Notes: generated from the sequence alone by a model not told the origin. DNA of 6,624 nucleotides from Piscirickettsiaceae bacterium (GCA_021767305.1 JAASTL010000051.1:1-6624), one strand, 5' to 3'. Shown: positions 1 to 6,049, counted from the stretch's first letter. Program-made: numbers and translations.

Positions 1-581
1 GCATATTCAGCTCCGCCAGCAACCATAACATCAACATCGCCATATTGGATCATACGTGCAGCATCACCAATGGAATGAGTACCCGTTGCACAGGCCGTTG
101 CGATGGCCATATTCGGGCCTTTTAGACCAAACATAATGGAAAGGTTACCAGAGATCATATTCACAATAGAGCTCGGTACAAAGAATGGAGAAACGCGTCT
201 TGGTCCAGAACCCAGCATATTACTATGCTGACTTTCAATAGAGCCGATTCCACCAATACCAGAACCCATTGAAACGCCGATACGACCTGCATTTTCATCA
301 GTCACTTCTAGGCCAGAATCTTGAATGGCTTGTGCACCTGCAGCAATACCGTAATGGATAAATGGGTCCATTTTTTTGGCTTCTTTCGGTTTGATATATT
401 CGGTAACATCAAAGCCTTTAACTTCACCGCCAAACTTAACAGCAAAAGGTTCTGTATCAAACTTAGTAATTGGTTCGATACCACTTTTACCGGCTAGAAT
501 ATTTTTCCAGTTTTCTTCAACGTTCAATCCAACAGCAGATAGAACACCCAATCCCGTAATGACAACTCGACGCTTTGACAA
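1..581 (-). CDS. fabF: 3-oxoacyl-ACP synthase II, N-terminal part (3' end outside window)
   Basis: FabF condenses malonyl-ACP with a growing acyl-ACP in the elongation steps of cytosolic type II fatty-acid synthesis. The 193 visible residues open with [17 protein letters not shown], the usual FabF beginning. They continue through GSGIGGIG (about 107-114) and [12 protein letters not shown] to [12 protein letters not shown], whose Cys164 is at the position of the nucleophilic cysteine of E. coli FabF. The frame stays open to the window edge at VMVAGGAEY, so roughly the C-terminal half, including the two catalytic histidines known for the family, is not visible. The start is TTG at 581-579: an in-frame TAA lies at 602-600, no ATG or GTG lies between, and a GAGGG ribosome-binding site sits 7 nt upstream. 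The gene follows acpP on the same strand, behind a strong terminator. Confidence 0.97.
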   Translation of the reverse strand, partial: MSKRRVVITGLGVLSAVGLNVEENWKNILAGKSGIEPITKFDTEPFAVKFGGEVKGFDVTEYIKPKEAKKMDPFIHYGIAAGAQAIQDSGLEVTDENAGRIGVSMGSGIGGIGSIESQHSNMLGSGPRRVSPFFVPSSIVNMISGNLSIMFGLKGPNMAIATACATGTHSIGDAARMIQYGDVDVMVAGGAEY

Positions 582-614
582 AACAGCACCCTCTTTTATT
601 TAATCAACTCTGAA

Positions 615-644
615 TAACTTTGGTATGTGCGCCATTCAAAGTTA
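615..644. promoter_or_regulatory. Perfect 8-bp inverted repeat upstream of fabF
   Basis: TAACTTTG at 615-622 and CAAAGTTA at 637-644 are exact reverse complements separated by 14 nt. Their centres are 22 bp apart, about two helical turns, as in many dimeric repressor sites. It lies between the acpP terminator and fabF, about 33 bp before the fabF start. On the fabF strand a weak TTGAAT -35-like element begins inside one arm, but no good -10 follows. It could be an operator for fabF, a stem-loop in the mRNA leader, or chance. It does not match the known FabR or FadR consensus. Confidence 0.35.
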
Positions 645-661
645 ACTGTTTATTTTCTGGC

Positions 662-692
662 AAAAAAAAAGCCGCTTTTAAACGGCTTTTTT
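662..692 (-). terminator. Intrinsic terminator after acpP
   Basis: In minus-strand RNA, AAAAAAGCCG (692-683) and CGGCTTTTTT (674-665) form a 10-bp stem around an 8-nt loop, and the U-tract runs on to nine residues (670-662). The A-run on the other side would let it also work on the plus strand. It lies about 20 bp past the acpP stop and so ends the acpP transcript. fabF must then rely on readthrough or on a promoter in the remaining 80 bp. Confidence 0.85.
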
Positions 693-693
693 A

Positions 694-714
694 AATCAAA
701 TCTAATATTTGATT
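694..714 (-). other. AT-rich hairpin overlapping the acpP stop codon
   Basis: AATCAAAT at 694-701 and ATTTGATT at 707-714 are perfect inverted repeats with a 5-nt loop. The acpP TAA (715-713) sits in one arm. It stands directly in front of the terminator, so the acpP message would end in two tandem stem-loops. Each arm has only one G/C pair, so the stem is weak. A role in 3'-end stability is inference. Confidence 0.35.
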
Positions 715-946
715 ATAGGTTCGCTTCTACGTATGCAGTAGCTTGCGCTAGAGTAGAGATTTTCTCAGCTTCTTCATCTGGAATCTCACAATCAAATTCT
801 TCTTCCAACGCCATTACTAGCTCAACAGTGTCAAGAGAATCTGCACCTAGGTCATCAACGAAAGAAGCATCAGCTGTTACCTGATCTTCTTCTACACCTA
901 GTTGCTCAACTACGATTTTCTTTACGCGTTCTTCAATACTGCTCAT
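713..946 (-). CDS. acpP: Acyl carrier protein
   Basis: AcpP is the small acidic cytosolic protein that carries acyl chains on a 4'-phosphopantetheine arm through fatty-acid synthesis. The product is 77 residues, against 78 in E. coli, and begins [18 protein letters not shown]. The modification site is Ser37 within [18 protein letters not shown], the near-invariant ACP core that forms helix II. A Cys53 (FDCEIPDE) stands where E. coli has threonine. The start is the ATG at 946-944. A frame extension to a TTG at 958 would add MENS, but the Shine-Dalgarno GGAGA (956-952) lies inside that extension and the homologous N-terminus begins at MSSIEE, so the ATG is preferred. It is flanked by fabG upstream with a 168-bp gap that probably carries its own promoter, and by a terminator downstream. 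Confidence 0.98.
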   Translation of the reverse strand: MSSIEERVKKIVVEQLGVEEDQVTADASFVDDLGADSLDTVELVMALEEEFDCEIPDEEAEKISTLAQATAYVEANL

Positions 947-991
947 GGAATTCTCCAATTATGTGTTTGTTTAATTAAGTTAAAAATAAAA

Positions 992-1018
992 TTTGCGCTA
1001 TTTTCCCTCTAACGCAAA
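992..1018. promoter_or_regulatory. Dyad TTTGCG/CGCAAA over the putative acpP promoter
   Basis: TTTGCG (992-997) and CGCAAA (1013-1018) are inverted repeats with a 15-nt spacer and centres 21 bp apart. The pair straddles the proposed acpP -10, so a dimeric regulator bound here would affect initiation. The six-base arms could also arise by chance in AT-rich DNA. Confidence 0.25.
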
Positions 1019-1028
1019 AGTTTTTCAA
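1000..1028 (-). promoter_or_regulatory. Candidate sigma70 promoter for acpP
   Basis: On the minus strand TTGAAA (1028-1023, five of six to TTGACA) is followed after 17 bp by GAAAAT (1005-1000, four of six to TATAAT). This predicts a start near 993 and a leader of about 45 nt before the acpP ATG. A second -10-like TATAAA lies at 1036-1031 without a good -35. A separate acpP promoter would fit the very high ACP demand and the 168-bp gap after fabG. Confidence 0.4.
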
Positions 1029-1042
1029 GTTTTATATTCCAA

Positions 1043-1056
1043 TTTGTCCTGACAAA
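1043..1056. promoter_or_regulatory. Dyad TTTGTC-CT-GACAAA between fabG and acpP
   Basis: TTTGTC (1043-1048) and GACAAA (1051-1056) form a tight 14-bp palindrome with a 2-bp centre, too close for a good RNA hairpin and therefore more operator-like. It lies just upstream of the candidate acpP -35. No regulator is encoded nearby to pair it with, and the call rests on symmetry alone. Confidence 0.25.
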
Positions 1057-1114
1057 CTTTAAGGTCTTTTGTTCAAATTAGATTAATTTTTATAGTCTGT
1101 AGGGCGTAGAACAA

Positions 1115-1855
1115 CTACACCATGTACATACCGCCATTTACATTCAGTGTTTGACCCGTGATATAAGATCCGCCTTCACCCGCTAAGAACGTCACTGCTT
1201 TTGCGATATCTTCAGGCTGACCAAGACTTTGCAGTGGAATTTGCGTAGTTAATGCTTGACGTTGCTCTTCAGGCAAAGCTTTAGTCATGTCAGTATCGAT
1301 AAAACCTGGTGCAATGGTATTTACGGTAATACCGCGTGCTCCGACTTCACGAGCCAATGATTTACTAAAACCGATAATTCCAGCCTTAGCTGCGGCATAG
1401 TTAGTTTGTCCAGCATTGCCCATTACACCAACAACCGAGGCGATATTAATAATACGACCTTGTTTTGCTTTCATCATGCCACGCAGACAAGCTTTAGACA
1501 TGCGGTATACAGAACTTAGGTTGGTCTGCATAATGTCATCCCACTCTTCGTCTTTCATGCGCATCAATAAGTTATCACGTGTGATACCGGCGTTATTCAC
1601 CAGAATAGTCGGTACCCCAAACTCCTTGGTAATTTCTGCCAGTACTTCGGTAATCATGTCAGCATTGGTGACATTCAAACATTTACCTGTGCCTTGGGCA
1701 CCTGCCTCAGCAAGATAGGCAGAAATCGCTTCCGCACCTGAATCTGAAGTTGCCGTACCAATTACCGTTGCGCCTTGTGCGGCTAAATCCAATGCAATCG
1801 CTTTTCCGATTCCGCGGCTTGCACCGGTAACAAAGGCTACTTTACCTGTTAACAT
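1115..1855 (-). CDS. fabG: 3-oxoacyl-ACP reductase
   Basis: FabG uses NADPH to reduce 3-oxoacyl-ACP to 3-hydroxyacyl-ACP in each elongation cycle; the family forms cytosolic tetramers. The 246-residue product (E. coli 244) is a classical short-chain dehydrogenase. It shows the Rossmann motif TGASRGIG at 10-17, NNAG at 87-90, and a catalytic tetrad readable as Asn112, Ser140, Tyr153 and Lys157 (YAAAK). Family-typical stretches are ITRDNLLMRMKDEEW (91-105) and the C-terminus NVNGGMYMV. The ATG at 1855-1853 is preceded by AAGGTGGA about 5 nt away, and matches the family start. It lies 91 bp after fabD, with tandem repeats in the leader, and 168 bp before acpP. All key residues are present. Confidence 0.98.
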   Translation of the reverse strand: MLTGKVAFVTGASRGIGKAIALDLAAQGATVIGTATSDSGAEAISAYLAEAGAQGTGKCLNVTNADMITEVLAEITKEFGVPTILVNNAGITRDNLLMRMKDEEWDDIMQTNLSSVYRMSKACLRGMMKAKQGRIINIASVVGVMGNAGQTNYAAAKAGIIGFSKSLAREVGARGITVNTIAPGFIDTDMTKALPEEQRQALTTQIPLQSLGQPEDIAKAVTFLAGEGGSYITGQTLNVNGGMYMV

Positions 1856-1866
1856 TTGTATCCACC

Positions 1867-1914
1867 TTATACTGAATATGTTATGACTGAATGAGTTATG
1901 ACTGAATGAGTTAT
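1867..1914. repeat. Tandem 15-bp direct repeats in the fabG leader
   Basis: TTATGACTGAATGAG occurs twice back to back (1881-1895 and 1896-1910). It is preceded by a degenerate 14-bp copy, TTATACTGAATATG (1867-1880), and followed by a further TTAT. The array ends within the fabG ribosome-binding region, so copy number would change the length of the fabD-fabG spacer and possibly fabG translation. Confidence 0.85.
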
Positions 1915-1936
1915 CTATTTAGTCGACTATTTAAAT
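1915..1936. repeat. 22-bp intergenic element, copy A (SalI-centred palindrome)
   Basis: The core TAGTCGACTA (1920-1929) is a perfect 10-bp palindrome inside a 12-bp-period direct repeat, CTATTTA at 1915-1921 and 1927-1933. The 22-bp stretch matches 6028-6049 at 19 positions. It lies between fabD and the fabG-leader tandem array. A regulator-binding site or a small dispersed repeat are both possible. Confidence 0.6.
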
Positions 1937-1946
1937 TTCGCTTATT

Positions 1947-2870
1947 TTATAGTGTTGCCAACGCTTTTTCTAGCGAGGCGTTATCGAAGACTGGCTGCAT
2001 GCCCATCTTTCTATCAATTCTACGATTCAAGCCCATTAACACTTTACCTGGACCTAACTCATAAAGAGACTCAACACCACTGTCTTTCATATGAGTTACT
2101 GTTTTAACCCACTGAACAGGTTGATATAACTGTTTAACTAATAACTCTTTAATTTCGTCTACGGAAGTAGCTTGCGAATAATGTACATTATGCAACACAG
2201 GGACTTTAGGCATTTGCATATCCATAGCCGCTAATTTTTCTGCTAACTGGTCAGCTGCCGGCTTCATCAGCGAACAATGAGAAGGGACGCTTACCGGAAG
2301 TGGAACAACACGCGATGCCCCAGCTTCGGTAGCAACTTCCATGGCTTGATCAACCGCGGCTTTGTAACCAGCAATAACCACCTGCCCTGGTGAGTTGAAA
2401 TTAACGGCTTCTACGACACCATCAACCTGAGCACAAACTTCAACTACTTTATCGTCATCAAGACCTAAAACCGCTGCCATAGCACCTTCACCGGCACCCA
2501 CGGCTGATTGCATTAAACGCCCACGCTCGGCAACCAACTCAATACCTTGCGCTAACGTCATAGACTCGCTAGCCACTAGTGCCGTATATTCACCTAAAGA
2601 GTGCCCTGCCATAAAAGCTGGTGATAATTCTTTTTGAGATTGCAATGTTCTGTAAACAGCAATACCTGCAGCCAACATCGCGGGCTGAGTAACATCAGTT
2701 TGGTTTAATTTACCATCCGCATCATTTTGTACTAAATCCCATAGGTCATAACCCAAAACATCTGAAGCTTCTTGATAAACCTCGGTTACTTGAGAATTAG
2801 ACTCTGCTAATTCAGCCAACATTCCAACTGATTGAGACCCTTGACCAGGGAAAACAAATGCATATGACAT
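1947..2870 (-). CDS. fabD: Malonyl-CoA:ACP transacylase
   Basis: FabD transfers malonate from CoA to ACP, supplying the two-carbon donor for FabH and FabF. The 307 residues (E. coli 309) cover the whole family: FVFPGQGSQSVGM (6-17) with the oxyanion-hole region, the nucleophile elbow GHSLGEYTALVA with Ser91, Arg116 in ERGRLM, VNFNSPGQVVIAG (156-168), His198 in PVSVPSHCSLMKP as the catalytic partner, and Gln247 in KQLYQPVQW. ELGPGKVLMGLNRRI (271-285) is the usual C-terminal motif. The ATG at 2870-2868 has AGGA 6 nt upstream. A strong terminator lies between fabH and this gene, so fabD needs a promoter of its own or readthrough. Only a weak TTGTTT/TATTAC pair with a long 19-bp spacer is visible in the gap. 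Confidence 0.98.
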   Translation of the reverse strand: MSYAFVFPGQGSQSVGMLAELAESNSQVTEVYQEASDVLGYDLWDLVQNDADGKLNQTDVTQPAMLAAGIAVYRTLQSQKELSPAFMAGHSLGEYTALVASESMTLAQGIELVAERGRLMQSAVGAGEGAMAAVLGLDDDKVVEVCAQVDGVVEAVNFNSPGQVVIAGYKAAVDQAMEVATEAGASRVVPLPVSVPSHCSLMKPAADQLAEKLAAMDMQMPKVPVLHNVHYSQATSVDEIKELLVKQLYQPVQWVKTVTHMKDSGVESLYELGPGKVLMGLNRRIDRKMGMQPVFDNASLEKALATL

Positions 2871-2920
2871 AATTAATCCTATTAAAACAACGCTGTTTGT
2901 AATACAGGGAATAAACCCTA

Positions 2921-2952
2921 AAAAAACAAAAAGGCTTTGTAAAACAAAGCCT
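2921..2952 (-). terminator. Intrinsic terminator after fabH
   Basis: AGGCTTTGT (2932-2940) and ACAAAGCCT (2944-2952) form a perfect 9-bp stem with a 3-nt loop. On the minus strand it is followed by a T-rich tail, TTTTGTTTTTTT, running down to 2920. It begins about 20 bp past the fabH stop and ends the upstream transcript. fabD starts 50 bp further on. Confidence 0.9.
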
Positions 2953-2971
2953 AGATATTTAAAAATTCTAA

Positions 2972-3949
2972 TTAATATTTAATGAGTGCTGAGCCCCAAG
3001 TAAAGCCACCGCCAAAGGCTTCCAACAGTAATGTTTGACCACGTTGAATACGCCCATCTCTTAACGCCTCGTCTAACGCCAATGGTATCGATGCACTAGA
3101 TGTATTGGCATGCTTATTTACGGTAACTACGGTTTGCTCATCTTTCAACCTAAGCTTTTTTGCCGTCGCTTTGATAATACGCAGGTTAGCCTGGTGCGGC
3201 ACTAAGAAATCGACATCTTCTTTTTGCATATTATTCGCAGCTAAAGTTTCGCTGGCGATTCGACTTAAGGTATTGACGGCAACTTTGAAAACTTCATTAC
3301 CTTTCATCGCCATGGTTCTTTCGGCGACCTCATCGGTTTGCGGTAACTTAGATATGCCCGATGGCACATGTAATAACTCTTCATACTCACCATCAGCATG
3401 AATGTGAGTTGAAAGAATCCCGGCTTCAGTAGAAGCTTCTAACAGCACAGCTCCAGCTCCATCACCAAACAGAACACAAGTATTTCTATCTTCCCAGTTG
3501 GTAATACGTGATAGAGTTTCCGCACCTACCACTAATGCTTTTTTTGACATGCCTGTTTTAATAAACTGATCTGCCACACTTAAGGCATACACAAAACCTG
3601 AGCAGACCGCTTGAATATCAAAAGCTGGGCAACCATGAATATTTAAACGTTGCTGTAATAAACAGGCGGTACTTGGAAAGGTTTTATCAGGCGTGGTAGT
3701 GGCAACAATAATCAAATCAATGCTATTCGCATCAACCCCTGCGGCTTCAATGGCCTTTCTTGAGGCTACTTCTGCTAAGTCACAGGTAGTTTGACCATCT
3801 TCAACAATGTGGCGCTGTTCGATACCAGTACGCTCACGAATCCATTCGTCACTGGTTTCGACCATTTTTTCTAGGTCAAAATTGGTTAAGATTTTTTCTG
3901 GCAAGTAGCCGCCGGTGCCAATGATTCGGCTATATATTTTTTGGCTCAT
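2972..3949 (-). CDS. fabH: 3-oxoacyl-ACP synthase III (beta-ketoacyl-ACP synthase, initiation)
   Basis: FabH starts chain synthesis by condensing acetyl-CoA with malonyl-ACP. The product is 325 residues (E. coli 317). The catalytic triad of the family can be read directly: Cys116 in [13 protein letters not shown], His252 in PHQANLRII, and Asn282 in [27 protein letters not shown] (32-43) and the glycine-rich end [16 protein letters not shown] complete a full-length thiolase-fold enzyme. The start is the ATG at 3949-3947 by homology. Its ribosome-binding site is poor: only AAGAA in an A-rich leader. It lies 103 bp after plsX and is followed by a strong terminator, making it the likely last gene of the yceD-led transcript. 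Confidence 0.98.
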   Translation of the reverse strand: MSQKIYSRIIGTGGYLPEKILTNFDLEKMVETSDEWIRERTGIEQRHIVEDGQTTCDLAEVASRKAIEAAGVDANSIDLIIVATTTPDKTFPSTACLLQQRLNIHGCPAFDIQAVCSGFVYALSVADQFIKTGMSKKALVVGAETLSRITNWEDRNTCVLFGDGAGAVLLEASTEAGILSTHIHADGEYEELLHVPSGISKLPQTDEVAERTMAMKGNEVFKVAVNTLSRIASETLAANNMQKEDVDFLVPHQANLRIIKATAKKLRLKDEQTVVTVNKHANTSSASIPLALDEALRDGRIQRGQTLLLEAFGGGFTWGSALIKY

Positions 3950-4001
3950 ATTTTTATTCTTATCTAGTCACAATCGTCATTGATTGCCTACCATACAATA
4001 A

Positions 4002-4020
4002 AATGGTCACTTAGACCATT
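4002..4020 (-). other. Hairpin with T-rich tail between plsX and fabH
   Basis: AATGGTC (4002-4008) and GACCATT (4014-4020) are perfect 7-bp inverted repeats with a 5-nt loop. On the minus strand the stem is followed by TTATTGT, a poor U-tract. It could be a weak terminator or attenuator that reduces transcription into fabH, or a processing site. The TGGTC/GACCA arms recall FadR half-sites, but the five-base spacing is wrong for FadR. Confidence 0.4.
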
Positions 4021-4052
4021 CAATTCATCTTTGATAAAGTACTTATTGAATA

Positions 4053-5099
4053 TTAAGCTTGTTTTGTAGAGCTCATTTCTGCTTCTGCCGATTTCTCTTT
4101 TAGCAGTACAGAAACCTCATTGGATATGAGTTCTGGAACATTTTTGATGACTTCAAGGCGAGCTTCTTTAATGGCATGAAAAAAAGCGAACTGGTCTGCA
4201 CCACCATGACTTTTGACAACAATTTTACGCAACCCCAATAAAGAGGCACCATTGTATTGACGCGGATCAACCTTATCTTTGAACGCTTTCAAGACCGGGT
4301 AAGCCATTAAAGCCACTAGCTTGGTAAAGATGTTTTTATTGAACGCTTGCTTGAGATAGAAAGAGATCATCTTTGCCACCCCTTCACTCGACTTGAGTGC
4401 GATATTACCATCAAAACCATCACAAGCGACCACATCAGTGTCACCTTTATAAATATCATCCCCTTCCACATAACCTACATAATTAATAGAGGTATCTACT
4501 AAAAGAGAATGGGCATCTTTAATACGCTGGTGACCTTTAATTTCTTCTTCACCAATGTTCAACAAGCCAACACGAGGTTTACTGTTTTCATCAACCGCTT
4601 GGGAAAGAACTGAACCCATTAAAGCAAACTGCATAAGGTTTTCACCCGTACAACCGACGTTAGCGCCCAAATCCAAAACATGGACGTGGCCTTTCATAGT
4701 TGGCATAGAGGTGCAAATTGCTGGACGTTCAATTCCTGGAATCGTTTTCAAAACAAATTTTGCTACTGCCATTAAAGCACCGGTATTACCCGCACTTACG
4801 CAAGCATGAGCAGCATCATCTTTGACCAGATTAAGAGCGATACGCATTGAAGACTGACGCTTATTTCTGAGTGCTTTGGAAGGCAGATCATCCATTTCAA
4901 CAATCTGTTCGGCATGCTGAGTGGAGATACGAGAAGCATCATAGGAATGTTTGGCAAGCTCTGCTTGAACGAGAGATTCTTGACCAACCAAAATGATATG
5001 AATATCAGGAAAGGTATTGATTGCATCAATCGACGCTGGAACAGTGACACTTAATCCGTGATCACCGCCCATCGCATCAATTGCTATTTTCGTAGTCAA
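4053..5099 (-). CDS. plsX: Phosphate acyltransferase (acyl-ACP:phosphate)
   Basis: PlsX converts acyl-ACP and phosphate to acyl-phosphate, the donor used by PlsY to start phospholipid synthesis; family members associate peripherally with the membrane. The 348 residues carry the family landmarks in order: IAIDAMGGDHG (5-15), SMRIALNLVK (84-93), CVSAGNTGALM (100-110), VLDLGANVGC (141-150), LLNIGEEEIKG (179-189), VACDGFDGNIALK (224-236) and NGASLLGLRKIVVKSHG (283-299). The start is TTG at 5099-5097. An in-frame TAA at 5108-5106, which is also the rpmF stop, excludes anything longer, and the next ATG is inside the conserved GGDHG region. AAGG lies about 11 nt upstream, a long spacing. It begins 6 nt after rpmF, so translational coupling is likely. 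Confidence 0.97.
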   Translation of the reverse strand: MTTKIAIDAMGGDHGLSVTVPASIDAINTFPDIHIILVGQESLVQAELAKHSYDASRISTQHAEQIVEMDDLPSKALRNKRQSSMRIALNLVKDDAAHACVSAGNTGALMAVAKFVLKTIPGIERPAICTSMPTMKGHVHVLDLGANVGCTGENLMQFALMGSVLSQAVDENSKPRVGLLNIGEEEIKGHQRIKDAHSLLVDTSINYVGYVEGDDIYKGDTDVVACDGFDGNIALKSSEGVAKMISFYLKQAFNKNIFTKLVALMAYPVLKAFKDKVDPRQYNGASLLGLRKIVVKSHGGADQFAFFHAIKEARLEVIKNVPELISNEVSVLLKEKSAEAEMSSTKQA

Positions 5100-5105
5100 G
5101 TTAGA

Positions 5106-5282
5106 TTACGCCTTATCTTGAACTACTTTTTTACCTTTGTAGTAACCATCTGCAGTTACGTGGTGACGACGGTGAACTTCACCAGTAGTTTCATCTACAG
5201 TAATTGCAGCTGCACTAATTGCATCATGTGAACGACGCATTCCACGTTTTGATGGAGTCTTACGGTTTTGTTGAACTGCCAT
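5106..5282 (-). CDS. rpmF: 50S ribosomal protein L32
   Basis: L32 is a small basic protein of the large ribosomal subunit. The 58-residue product (E. coli 57) begins [20 protein letters not shown], the diagnostic L32 N-terminus, and continues [14 protein letters not shown] near the end. The CxxC pairs found in zinc-type L32 are absent, as in E. coli. The ATG at 5282-5280 has a strong AGGAG 6 nt upstream, the best ribosome-binding site in the window. It sits 27 bp after yceD and 6 bp before plsX, the conserved yceD-rpmF-plsX arrangement that links ribosome production to lipid synthesis. Confidence 0.97.
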   Translation of the reverse strand: MAVQQNRKTPSKRGMRRSHDAISAAAITVDETTGEVHRRHHVTADGYYKGKKVVQDKA

Positions 5283-5309
5283 GACAATCTCCTAAATTAA
5301 AAATTATTA

Positions 5310-5840
5310 CTATTTCTTCAAGCCCTGTAATACAGCAAATGGATTCGGCTTTTCAGCTTGTTCCTCAGCAGTATCAGCAGGCTTAATCTCAGCTTCAGCG
5401 GCTCCATTAAATTCGGGAGCAGTAGAATCTTCATTAATGGGTACCATCGGTACACACAATAAAAGCTCTTCTTCTATCCACTCAAATGGAGATATTTTAT
5501 CGCCATCAAGCTCATAGACTTCTACATCAGCTGGTAAATCTTCTGTCAATGCCAGCGATTCAGTAAGCACACCTTTGACTTCAGTAGTCACTGGCAAGTC
5601 AAAAGTCGTGAGCGATCGCTGACATTGCAAACTTAAACGGGTATTGAGCTTCATGACAAACGCGGGAAACTTCAACGCTTTGTCATAAAAAAAATCTAAC
5701 TGAACTTCAACCTCAGCATCACTTGGTTCAACCACTTCTGCTAAGCGTTTCAAGCGGCTTTGTTTGACCATGCCAGTGAACTTTTTATCGTGGTTCACAG
5801 CGCTTATTGGGTCAATCCATTCAGGTAGCTTATTTAACAT
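5310..5840 (-). CDS. yceD: YceD/DUF177 family protein (23S rRNA accumulation protein)
   Basis: YceD belongs to DUF177, a conserved cytosolic family linked to 23S rRNA accumulation; its biochemistry is not settled. The 176-residue product (E. coli 173) shows LPEWIDPISAV near the N-terminus, LSLQCQRSLTTFDLPV (69-84) where relatives have CQRC, a charged WIEEELLLCVPMVP (about 120-133), an acidic linker, and the family-defining tail EKPNPFAVLQGLKK. The second cysteine of the CQRC motif is serine here. The start is the ATG at 5840-5838, because an in-frame TGA lies at 5852-5850. No Shine-Dalgarno is present and a promoter abuts the start codon. It is the first gene of the minus-strand cluster. Confidence 0.93.
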   Translation of the reverse strand: MLNKLPEWIDPISAVNHDKKFTGMVKQSRLKRLAEVVEPSDAEVEVQLDFFYDKALKFPAFVMKLNTRLSLQCQRSLTTFDLPVTTEVKGVLTESLALTEDLPADVEVYELDGDKISPFEWIEEELLLCVPMVPINEDSTAPEFNGAAEAEIKPADTAEEQAEKPNPFAVLQGLKK

Positions 5841-5877
5841 AGGCGCGCATCATACTCTCAAAGCCGATTGAAGTCAA
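5841..5877 (-). promoter_or_regulatory. Strong sigma70 promoter of yceD-rpmF-plsX-fabH with GC-rich discriminator
   Basis: On the minus strand TTGACT (5877-5872, five of six to consensus) is separated by exactly 17 bp from TATGAT (5854-5849, five of six). The discriminator GCGCGCCT (5848-5841) leads straight into the yceD ATG at 5840. Upstream of the -35 is A/T-rich DNA resembling an UP element. Initiation 7-9 bases past the -10 would fall on 5842-5840, giving a leader of 0-2 nt. The GC-rich discriminator is a known feature of promoters inhibited by ppGpp/DksA, which would suit a ribosomal-protein operon; that regulation is inferred. Confidence 0.8.
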
Positions 5878-6027
5878 AAAATTATCCGCTAAAAAACATA
5901 AATTTTCGTTTGTTCTCATTAGCTTAGACCTGCAAGATTACTCTGAACAAATTGCCTTGCCAAACCCAGCTTCAAACTGAGCAGACAATACATATATTTA
6001 TCAATAGCTTAGTTAAAGACTAATTCA

Positions 6028-6049
6028 CTACTTAGTCGACTACTTAATT
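6028..6049. repeat. 22-bp intergenic element, copy B
   Basis: This copy matches 1915-1936 at 19 of 22 positions and has the same TAGTCGACTA palindrome (6033-6042). Its internal 12-bp-period repeat reads CTACTTA twice (6028-6034, 6040-6046), where copy A has CTATTTA twice. A looser TTAGT-ACTAA dyad lies at about 6009-6023. It is roughly 150 bp upstream of the yceD -35 and 165 bp upstream of maf. Confidence 0.6.

Noticed and set aside
376..603. Plus-strand open frame opposite fabF
   Set aside because: It is antisense to a conserved FabF reading frame and has no family resemblance; it is a shadow of fabF codon structure.
947..958. Longer acpP start at the TTG at 958, adding four residues
   Set aside because: The extension contains the Shine-Dalgarno of the ATG at 946, and ACP homologues begin at the equivalent of that ATG.
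1416..1718. Plus-strand open frame opposite fabG
   Set aside because: It is antisense to the conserved core of FabG, with no ribosome-binding site or recognisable motif.
4002..4020. FadR operator
   Set aside because: The arms TGGTC and GACCA match FadR half-sites, but FadR sites have one base between them and this has five.
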